Positions 1-5,579 of a stretch of DNA of 5,579 nt are shown here, in pieces; the stretch's first letter is position 1, and every line of letters begins with the position of its first letter. The notes beneath the pieces are model-generated. The model did no database searches. It was not told the origin of the DNA and saw only the letters and a list, made by a program, of their open reading frames with translations. The translations under genes and the position numbers were made by a program. The DNA is taken from positions 1-5,579 of the forward strand of contig JADFXS010000082.1 of NCBI GenBank assembly GCA_015233515.1, written 5' to 3'. This stretch comes from Deltaproteobacteria bacterium (GTDB taxonomy: Bacteria; Desulfobacterota; Desulfarculia; Adiutricales; JAGVGV01).

Positions 1-93
1 CAGAAAGGGGGGTGGGCGTTCCTTGCCGGCATTGTCGCCTGGTTTCTGATTGGGCTCGGATTTTTTATGTTTTTACGGAAGCTCTTGGGATGA
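1..93 (+). CDS. C-terminal end of an integral membrane protein (partial)
   Basis: Frame 1 is open from the left edge to a TGA at 91-93 and gives 30 residues. They read as a classic membrane-protein terminus: a short polar start (QKGG), about 20 hydrophobic residues rich in Ala, Leu, Ile, Phe and Gly (roughly residues 5-25, for example AGIVAWFLIGLGFF), then a short basic cytoplasmic-looking end (LRKLLG). The following positive charges suggest that the C-terminus lies in the cytoplasm. The gene body is off the left edge, so neither the family nor the start can be judged. It converges on the CheB-CheR gene, with only 21 bp (94-114) between the two stop codons and no hairpin followed by a T-run in that gap. 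A short chance ORF is possible, but the hydrophobic segment followed by a basic end makes a real gene end more likely. I do not recognise the family. Confidence 0.6.
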   Translation, partial: QKGGWAFLAGIVAWFLIGLGFFMFLRKLLG

Positions 94-114
94 TAGGTTT
101 TCTTGATGGCGGAG

Positions 115-520
115 TCAATTCCGTCGACGGAAAAGTCGATGGTAGTGATCCACCGGGGAGAACAGGGAATTGCCGACAAAGCTCAGCGACTCGTATTGGC
201 CGATAAAGAGCAAGCCGCGCGGGCGCAAGGCTTGATGAAAACTTTTCATCAAGCGATCCTGCAAGTGACTTTTCATGTATATCAATAGATTGCGACAACT
301 AACCAGGTCGAGATTCTCAGGTGTCGCGCCGCTCAAGACATCCCGTTGTTCGAAGAGAATGCTTTCTTTCAATTCAGGCTTCACCTCAAAATACCGCCCA
401 TGGGGGATGAAGTAGCGGTCACGCAGCGCTGATTCCATTTCGCGAAAAGCGGTCTGCCGATAGACGCCCGCCCGGGCCATGGTCAAGGCCTCGGTGTTGA
501 GGTCGGTGGCGATTATCTTC
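115..520 (-). pseudogene. cheR: CheR methyltransferase C-terminal part, out of frame with its upstream CheB-CheR half
   Basis: This is the C-terminal part of a CheR-type S-adenosylmethionine-dependent methyltransferase, which in chemosensory systems methylates receptor glutamates. It starts mid-domain with LKIIATDLNTEALTMARAGVY, the usual acidic SAM-binding strand and following helix, so it needs the frame upstream to make a whole domain. It continues through RYF and the typical LDLVSCRNLLIYM stretch to a natural end, PVDHYHRLFRRRN, with TGA at 115-117. The preceding ORF ends at 519-521 in the adjacent frame, and joining the two restores a full CheR domain with no lost residues, which points to a single missing base. 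Two residues look odd for the family: RPRG (217-219) where RPGG is usual, and GQYES (193-195) where a serine precedes ES. Separate re-initiation is conceivable at the ATG at 478-480, which has GAGG eight bases before it, but that product would lack the SAM-binding motifs. Confidence 0.85.
230..254. repeat. Perfect 25-bp palindrome (12-bp arms, one-base centre) inside the CheR coding region
   Basis: Bases 230-241 (GCTTGATGAAAA) are the exact reverse complement of 243-254 (TTTTCATCAAGC), with C242 as the unpaired centre. In the minus-strand mRNA this could fold into an 11-bp stem with a three-base loop. It codes for LMKSFHQ in the CheR C-terminal part. There is no following U-run in either direction, so it is not a normal intrinsic terminator. 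Confidence 0.85.
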
Positions 521-524
521 AGCG
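519..524 (-). other. Apparent one-base deletion (frameshift) within the CheR domain
   Basis: The upstream frame ends GDGVR then TGA at 519-521. The frame one base over reads LKIIATDLN from 522 downward. Adding one base at about 521-523 joins them into GDGVR-LKIIATDLN, which is the expected spacing for the CheR SAM-binding fold. Using both frames as they stand would need a -1 ribosomal slip at GTC CGC TGA; I see no X XXY YYZ slippery heptamer, so a mutation or a sequencing error is more likely than programmed frameshifting. Confidence 0.85.
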
Positions 525-1556
525 GACGCCATCGCCCAGCAACCCGCTGATAATTATGGCCAGGGTATACGGTTCTTCTCCCGAGGCGAAGCCCGGAACC
601 CAGGCGCGCATCGGCTCGTCGTCGGTCTTGTTCTCAAGGTAGGCGGCCAGTCTTTGTTTCAAGACTTGAAACGAATCACGGTCGCGAAAAAAGGAGGACA
701 TGGATACCAAAAACAGGTGTTGCAGCGCATGCAACTCGTCAGGCTGACGACGGATCAAGGCCTGATAGGCATGCGCCGTGGTTACGCCTATCATGGCTTT
801 ACGTTTTTCCAGTCGGCGCAGCAGCGTCTCTTCTTTATAGCTGGAAAAATCAATCCCGGTGGCATCGAACACCTGGAGTAACAACCGTTCCAGTTCGCTT
901 CTCTGCTCATCGGGAATGGTCGGGAAGGTCGCTTCATCCGCTGATTTATGGGATACCGATGAAACGGATGCCGATGCCTGCGCGGCCGAGGGCGCGCCGG
1001 GAAACAGAGCGGCAAGGACCATACCGATTTCTTCCACCAGCACTATCCGATCGACCAGTTTGGCTTCGATGGCCGCGCCGGGCATGCCATTGAATTTGGC
1101 TTCCGCCGGATCCTGGGCCAGCGTAAGTCCGCCAAGGGTTTTAATCGCGCGACAGCCGGCCACGCCATCCGAGCCCGCGCCAGACAACACGATGCCGATG
1201 GCCTTGGCGCGGCTGTTTTCGGCAATCGAGCTAAACAACAAATTAACCGACGGTGTGGAAAGATGTTCGGGCGCCGGTTCACAAAGAGTCAGCATGTCGT
1301 CGCTTACTCGTCCGTCCTTGCCCGAAGGGATGACATAAACATTATCCGCCCTCAATCGGGCGCTTTCGCGGACGAGCGCCACGGGCAGCGCGGATTCACG
1401 CTGGATCAGGCGGGCGACAAGTTCGCTGTGGCCGTCGTGAGCCATGTGCTGCGCCACCACGTAGGCAATGCGTCCGGTTGGTCGCATTCGGGCAAACATC
1501 GGCAGCATAGCCTCCAGGCCGCCGGCGGACGCGCCGATGCCGGCAACCAGCATCAT
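519..1556 (-). CDS. cheB: CheB-CheR fusion: CheB methylesterase plus truncated CheR
   Basis: The encoded 345 residues begin with a CheB methylesterase domain (about 2-186), which hydrolyses glutamyl methyl esters or deamidates glutamines on receptors. The expected triad is visible: Ser10 in GIGASAGG, His37 in VAQHM and Asp130 in SGAGSDG. There is no N-terminal receiver domain, as is normal for CheB-CheR fusions. An Ala/Ser-rich linker (about 187-210) leads to the CheR N-terminal helical domain (about 215-285), then the MSSFFRDRDSF motif and the start of the methyltransferase fold (WVPGFASGEEPYTLA, about 319-333). Translation then stops at TGA 519-521 in mid-domain; the rest of CheR follows in another frame. 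Phe323 (588-590) sits where CheB-CheR relatives usually have Cys. The start is fixed at the ATGATG at 1551-1556, because a TAA lies directly upstream in frame. The gene follows the kinase by 74 bp and is probably cotranscribed with it. CheB activity is plausible, CheR activity is not unless the frameshift is an error. Confidence 0.9.
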   Translation of the reverse strand: MMLVAGIGASAGGLEAMLPMFARMRPTGRIAYVVAQHMAHDGHSELVARLIQRESALPVALVRESARLRADNVYVIPSGKDGRVSDDMLTLCEPAPEHLSTPSVNLLFSSIAENSRAKAIGIVLSGAGSDGVAGCRAIKTLGGLTLAQDPAEAKFNGMPGAAIEAKLVDRIVLVEEIGMVLAALFPGAPSAAQASASVSSVSHKSADEATFPTIPDEQRSELERLLLQVFDATGIDFSSYKEETLLRRLEKRKAMIGVTTAHAYQALIRRQPDELHALQHLFLVSMSSFFRDRDSFQVLKQRLAAYLENKTDDEPMRAWVPGFASGEEPYTLAIIISGLLGDGVR

Positions 1557-1566
1557 TTAATCAACG

Positions 1567-1572
1567 CTTCCT
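1567..1572 (-). promoter_or_regulatory. Ribosome binding site of the CheB-CheR gene
   Basis: On the minus strand AGGAAG lies 10 bases before the ATG at 1554-1556, and 13 before the second ATG at 1551-1553. The spacing is slightly long but favours the first ATG. No earlier start is possible in this frame because TAA lies immediately before the ATG. Confidence 0.6.
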
Positions 1573-1630
1573 GCAACTTCGTCGGCCCCTCATTGAAACC
1601 CCGGTTGTTGACGGTCTCAGGCGTCGGCTT

Positions 1631-4600
1631 TTACAAGGATTTGATTGCCTGATAAATACGCTCATAGGCCTCCATCGCCTCCTTGTACTTATATTTGCCG
1701 ATTAATTGTCTAAGGTTTTTCATTTCCCCCTGGACAGTTGCCGGGATAGCGGAATCATCAATTTCCGACATCACGGCCTGGATCAATTTTGGAATTCTCT
1801 TTTTGATTGGTTGGCCAAGTTTCTCAAACAGTTCAAGAAACTTGACGGGATCGTCGGTTTTGGTTTCAGCCCTCGAGACGTCCTCCTCGGTTTGACCGTC
1901 GAAATATTCCCTGAGCAAGGTGATGTATTTGCCGAGGACTGATTCGAAAGCGGAAAGAGTCTCGGGCAGCCCGGTTGTTTCGTTATTTTTTATCATCAAC
2001 TCCAGGCGTCCGGCCGTTTTCTCCATTTCTTCGGCGCCGATATTCCCAGCCACGCCCTTGATGGTGTGCGCCAATCGCTGACCCAGCTCACGGTTCCCGG
2101 CATCCAGGGCCTGCCGAATCTCTTGGGGAGTATTGGGGTAATCGTCTTGAAACTTCCGTAAAAGCTTCAAATAAAGTTTTTGGTTGCCGCCGACCCGGCC
2201 TAGACCGTTTTTAATATCTATTCCCTGGATTTCAGGGAGGGGTTTATCTTCTATCGCGACCGGTTTTGCGGTCGGGGTCGGGGAGGTATTGGGCAAGTCT
2301 TGGGGGCCGGCGATTCTAGGCTTGATCCATTTGGTGAGTGTGGCGAAAAACTCTTTGATATTGATGGGCTTGCTGACGTGCCCATTCATGCCGGACTCCA
2401 TGGCGGCTTCCCGGTCTTGGGTCATGGCGCTGGCGGTCATGGCAATGATCGGCAAGTCGTTGAACCGTGGGTCCCGCCGGATTTCCTTGGTGGCCTCGTA
2501 CCCACCCATGACCGGCATCTGAATATCCATGAGTATCAGGTCGAAGTCTTCTTGTCGGACTCGCTCGACGCCTAATAAACCGTTTTCGGCAATGACCACC
2601 CGCAGCCCGGCGCCTTCCAAGATTTCCTGGGCGATCTGCTGGTTGATCTCGTTATCTTCCACTAGGAGCACTTTGGCTCCCCGGATGGATTCCATCACCT
2701 CGGGCGCCAGCTCGGCTTGGGCTCTGTCCATCGGTCTGACCGCGGTCTGCCCAAAAGCCTGAAAAATGGCATCCAACAGAGTCGAGGGGGAAACCGGTTT
2801 GGTGATCAAGCCGTCCAGCTTGGCCGTTCGAGCCTGCTGGGAGGCTTCTTCCCTGGAATAGCTGGTGGCCAGGATAATTTTGGGCTGAATATGTAAATCG
2901 GCCATATCCCGAATTCGACGGCTGGTTTCTATCCCGTCCATCTCCGGCATTTTCCAATCCATCAGGACCAGATCAACCGGCTCGACCTGATTGGATTCCT
3001 GTAACGCTTGCAAGGCCACATGGCCGGAAGAAGCCGATATTACCTTGAATTTTAGGCTGGTTAAAATTTCTTCAAAAATGAGCCTGGCGGTTTTGTTATC
3101 GTCGACCACCAACGCTTTCTTAGTGAAAAAGTCCGGCTGGACGGCCGGTAAAATTTTTTTCTTCACTTCGCCCAAGCCGAAGAGCACGGTGAAAATGAAT
3201 TCACTGCCGATTCCGGCGGTACTTTCCACCCAGATGTCTCCGCCCATCATGTTGACCAGGCGCTTGCTGATGGTCAGGCCCAGACCGGTCCCGCCATATT
3301 TCCGGGTGGTTGAGGTATCGGCTTGGGAAAATGCCTGAAAAAGCCTGGATCGCTGCTCTTCAGTCATGCCTATCCCGGAATCCCTTACGGAAAACCTGAG
3401 CTTGACCTTGCCTTCCAGTTTTTCCTCGACTTGAGCAATGAGGACAATTTCACCTTTTTCCGTAAACTTGATCGCGTTGTTGCCCAAGTTGACCAGAATC
3501 TGGTTCAAGCGCAAGGGATCTCCGATCAAGAATCTCGGGACATCCTGGCCAATGCTGAATAGGACCTCCAGGCCTTCCTTTTCCTGTGCCTTGACCGTGA
3601 TCATGTTGGCCACATTGTCCAATATTTCATTGAGGTTGAAGTTAACATCCTCGATATCCAGTTTGCCGGCTTCGATCTTGGAAAAATCCAGGATGTCGTT
3701 GATAATGCCTAACAAGGATTTGGCCGAAGTTTCGATCTTGCGGATATAGTCCAGCTGCTTGGAATTAAGTTCCGTCTTCAGAACCAAATGGCTCATGCCG
3801 ATGATGGCGTTCATCGGTGTCCGGATTTCATGGCTCATATTGGCCAGAAAGTCGCTCTTGGCTCTGGTGGCTTCCTCGGCATCCTCCTTGGCGCGCTTGA
3901 CCTCCGCCTCCGCCTGCTTGCGCTCGGTGATGTCGAGCAGCCAGCCCATCAAGCCTTCCTCTCCTTCATGGACGAACGACATAAATGTCACCAGGAAATC
4001 ACGGAGCCGACCTCCGCTGGCGACCATGCGCATTTCATGTTCGCGTACATGGCCTTCCCGCCGGATGACCTCCTGAAGTTTCTCGCGATCCTCGGGAGTG
4101 GCGTAAATCTGCACCGCCGCATCCCCCACTCGAACGTCGAACATCTTGGTGAATTCCGGATTGGTGTATCGGAAAACCCCCTTGGTGGTAAATGCCGTGC
4201 CCACCGGGCTGCTATCAAGAATATTCTGTAAAGCTTTACGCTGTTCGGCCAGGGCCTTTTCCGCCGCCTTGCGCTCGGTGATATCTCGATAGACGATGAC
4301 GGTGCCGACGAGAGTCTCGCCTTTGTAAACCGGAGTTGTCGAATATTCGACCGGCAGCGGAGAACCGTCTTTACGCCACAGGACTTCGTTGTCCACGGTG
4401 CGGGACTGGCCATCGAGGGCCGCGAAATACATGGGACACTCTTCGCGCGGGAAATCGCGACCATCGGGATAGGTGTGATGGAGCAGCTCATGCATCGACT
4501 GGCCAATAAATTCCTCTTCACGATAGCCGAGCATGGCCGGCGCGGCCGGATTGGCGAAGGTCATCAGGCCCTGTTGGTCAAGACCCACGATGCCGTCGCC

Positions 4601-5579
4601 GACCGCGCCCAGGATCAACCGGCTCCGTTCCTCCGCCATGGCCAGAAGGTCCTCCGCCGCCTTGCGCTCGGTAATATCGCGGATTGAAGCACATACGCAG
4701 CGGCCACGGCCGCCGATAGCCGGCAAGCGGGATAGGCCGATTTCCACTGGAAATTCGGTTCCATCCTTGCGCACACCGCGCAGTTCACGGCCGGCCGCAT
4801 CCATATCACGTATTGTTTCCTCCTTGGGGCAGGTGTCGAAAGAAGCGATATCTTTCTCACGCGCGGCTGGTAGAGTCAGGATTTCCATGGGGCTGCCGAT
4901 GAGTTCATCAGGCTGGTACCCGAACATGGTTTCAACCTGCGGATTGGTCAGGATGATGGCGCCGCGCTCGTCGGCTACCAGCATACCATCCGGCGCCGAT
5001 TCGATAATCCCCCGGAACCATTCCTCGGTTGCCTTGATCTCCTGCTGCTGAGCCTCCAATTCGCCGGTTTGCTCTTCGAGGCGAGCCGCTTGTTTTTCCA
5101 TATTCTCGGCCTGGCGTCGGGTCTCCGCGAGCAGTTGGTCGGTAATGTTTCTGCGTTCCAGAAGTTCGATGCTCATGGCTAAGATGGGAATCAGTCCGTC
5201 GAGCAACGCCTGTTCATCGGCGCCGATGTGGTCAAAGGTGGCCAGTTCCAATACCGCCAAAAGGCGTTCGTTACGCAACACCGGCAGCACTGAAATACTG
5301 CGCGGCGTGCACTCGCCCAGGCTGGAACCGATACGAACATAGTCTTCAGGCGGATTGGTGATAACAATGGGTTCGCGCTCCATGGCGCACTGGCCGACAA
5401 GTCCTTGACCGAGAACGAAATACTGGTCCAGGTTTTTGCGCTCGCGATAGGCATATCCGCCCAACAGGCGCAGGCGCTTGGATTCCTCTTCAAAAATATA
5501 GAAAACGCCGTGGCCAAGATGGATCAGCGGCGCTATGCGGGAAAGGAATTTCCTGGATAGGTCGGTAAAGTTGTCGGCC
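1631..5579 (-). CDS. Hybrid sensor histidine kinase/response regulator, GAF-PAS3-HK-REC2-HPt (N-terminus off the window)
   Basis: The frame is open to the right edge, with at least 1315 residues visible (numbered from 5578). Order: GAF (about 8-140; [25 protein letters not shown]), coiled-coil linker (about 140-185), three PAS/PAC units (about 186-305, 316-438, 446-558), each ending in DITERK, then a short coiled coil. HisKA has the phospho-acceptor His583 in SHEIRTP (3830-3832). HATPase_c (about 683-805) has the N-box NNAIKFT, DSGIGM at 733-738 and GGTGLGL at 762-768. Receiver 1 has Asp874 (LMDWKMP), Thr905 and Lys927; receiver 2 has Asp1018 (LMDIQMP), Thr1048 and Lys1070; both look active. 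After a Pro/Thr-rich linker comes HPt, with His1171 in AHTIKG (2066-2068). A helical tail (about 1232-1315) ends at TAA 1631-1633. The layout resembles BarA/TorS-type phosphorelay kinases. No membrane segment is visible; a sensor and HAMP region probably lies upstream, off the window. The in-frame TTG at 5462-5464 is inside the GAF domain and is not a start. Confidence 0.95.
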   Translation of the reverse strand, partial: ADNFTDLSRKFLSRIAPLIHLGHGVFYIFEEESKRLRLLGGYAYRERKNLDQYFVLGQGLVGQCAMEREPIVITNPPEDYVRIGSSLGECTPRSISVLPVLRNERLLAVLELATFDHIGADEQALLDGLIPILAMSIELLERRNITDQLLAETRRQAENMEKQAARLEEQTGELEAQQQEIKATEEWFRGIIESAPDGMLVADERGAIILTNPQVETMFGYQPDELIGSPMEILTLPAAREKDIASFDTCPKEETIRDMDAAGRELRGVRKDGTEFPVEIGLSRLPAIGGRGRCVCASIRDITERKAAEDLLAMAEERSRLILGAVGDGIVGLDQQGLMTFANPAAPAMLGYREEEFIGQSMHELLHHTYPDGRDFPREECPMYFAALDGQSRTVDNEVLWRKDGSPLPVEYSTTPVYKGETLVGTVIVYRDITERKAAEKALAEQRKALQNILDSSPVGTAFTTKGVFRYTNPEFTKMFDVRVGDAAVQIYATPEDREKLQEVIRREGHVREHEMRMVASGGRLRDFLVTFMSFVHEGEEGLMGWLLDITERKQAEAEVKRAKEDAEEATRAKSDFLANMSHEIRTPMNAIIGMSHLVLKTELNSKQLDYIRKIETSAKSLLGIINDILDFSKIEAGKLDIEDVNFNLNEILDNVANMITVKAQEKEGLEVLFSIGQDVPRFLIGDPLRLNQILVNLGNNAIKFTEKGEIVLIAQVEEKLEGKVKLRFSVRDSGIGMTEEQRSRLFQAFSQADTSTTRKYGGTGLGLTISKRLVNMMGGDIWVESTAGIGSEFIFTVLFGLGEVKKKILPAVQPDFFTKKALVVDDNKTARLIFEEILTSLKFKVISASSGHVALQALQESNQVEPVDLVLMDWKMPEMDGIETSRRIRDMADLHIQPKIILATSYSREEASQQARTAKLDGLITKPVSPSTLLDAIFQAFGQTAVRPMDRAQAELAPEVMESIRGAKVLLVEDNEINQQIAQEILEGAGLRVVIAENGLLGVERVRQEDFDLILMDIQMPVMGGYEATKEIRRDPRFNDLPIIAMTASAMTQDREAAMESGMNGHVSKPINIKEFFATLTKWIKPRIAGPQDLPNTSPTPTAKPVAIEDKPLPEIQGIDIKNGLGRVGGNQKLYLKLLRKFQDDYPNTPQEIRQALDAGNRELGQRLAHTIKGVAGNIGAEEMEKTAGRLELMIKNNETTGLPETLSAFESVLGKYITLLREYFDGQTEEDVSRAETKTDDPVKFLELFEKLGQPIKKRIPKLIQAVMSEIDDSAIPATVQGEMKNLRQLIGKYKYKEAMEAYERIYQAIKSL
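3910..3934. repeat. PAC-end coding repeat, copy C (after PAS 3)
   Basis: This 25-bp stretch encodes DITERKQAE on the minus strand at the end of the third PAS domain. It matches copy B (4261-4285) at 22 of 25 bases and lies exactly 351 bp (117 codons) from it. Confidence 0.7.
4261..4285. repeat. PAC-end coding repeat, copy B (after PAS 2)
   Basis: This 25-bp stretch encodes DITERKAAE at the end of the second PAS domain. It matches copy A (4654-4678) at 24 of 25 bases and lies 393 bp (131 codons) from it, so the repeats are in register with the reading frame. Confidence 0.8.
4654..4678. repeat. PAC-end coding repeat, copy A (after PAS 1)
   Basis: This 25-bp stretch encodes DITERKAAE at the end of the first PAS domain and differs from copy B by one base. 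Part of the identity comes from the conserved protein motif, but the shared synonymous codons suggest recent duplication or gene conversion between PAS modules. Confidence 0.8.

Noticed and set aside
119..132. Perfect 14-bp palindrome TTCCGTCGACGGAA at the CheR 3' end, considered as a bidirectional terminator
   Set aside because: The stem is only about five pairs around a four-base loop, there is no U-run on either side, and a 14-bp palindrome is not unexpected by chance in a window this long.
12..206. Plus-strand ORF of 64 codons starting at GTG 12
   Set aside because: It is out of frame with the hydrophobic membrane-protein end at 1-93 and runs into the CheR coding region on the other strand; the protein has no recognisable features.
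519..530. Programmed -1 ribosomal frameshift joining the two CheR parts
   Set aside because: No slippery heptamer is present at the junction and no clear downstream structure was seen; a one-base deletion or sequencing error is simpler.
859..1338. Plus-strand 159-codon ORF opposite the CheB domain
   Set aside because: It is fully antisense to a convincing CheB/CheR sequence, has low-complexity Ala/Ser-rich content and no motif; a shadow of GC-rich codon use.
1557..1630. Terminator or promoter between the kinase and CheB-CheR genes
   Set aside because: Only a weak AACCGGGGTT element with four-base arms is present, without a T-run, and no convincing -35/-10 pair; cotranscription is the simplest reading.
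3988..4521. Minus-strand 177-codon ORF in a second frame within the kinase
   Set aside because: It lies inside the PAS 2/PAS 3 coding region in another frame, with an Arg/Ser/Pro-rich composition typical of out-of-frame translation.
5462..5464. TTG as the kinase start codon
   Set aside because: The same frame continues upstream to the window edge with residues that belong to the GAF domain, so the real start is outside the window.

Overview
The window reads as a fragment of a proteobacterial chromosome. Gene density is high, GC looks moderate to high by eye, and the sensor-kinase and CheB/CheR sequences resemble those of Gammaproteobacteria, possibly methanotroph-like. That placement rests on recall of protein families alone, so it is tentative.

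Layout: positions 1-93 on the + strand hold the last 30 codons of an integral membrane protein whose body lies off the left edge. A 21-bp gap separates it from two convergent minus-strand genes that fill the rest of the window. Read in their own direction, these are (1) a very large hybrid sensor histidine kinase (5579 down to 1631), open at the right edge, with visible order GAF, PAS, PAS, PAS, HisKA, HATPase, receiver, receiver, HPt and a helical tail; and (2) after a 74-bp gap with no visible terminator, a CheB-CheR fusion gene (1556 down to 115). The fusion gene is broken by an apparent one-base deletion near 519-524, inside the CheR methyltransferase domain.

How they may work together: the kinase would sense a signal through its lost N-terminus and its GAF/PAS domains, autophosphorylate, and run a His-Asp-His phosphorelay ending at its own HPt domain. 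The output response regulator is not in the window. The CheB-CheR protein is the type of adaptation enzyme pair (methylesterase plus methyltransferase) found next to sensor kinases outside classical chemotaxis operons; no MCP, CheA or CheW is present here. The CheB catalytic triad is intact. The CheR half carries the frameshift plus three unusual residues at normally conserved positions, so methyltransferase function is probably lost, unless the frameshift is a sequencing error.

There are no RNA genes, CRISPR arrays or insertion sequences that I can support. Other structure of note is a perfect 25-bp palindrome (12-bp arms, one-base centre) inside the CheR 3' end, and three near-identical in-frame 25-bp repeats at the ends of the PAS domains. 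I do not see a clearly undescribed system; the most useful leads are the broken CheR half and the palindrome.
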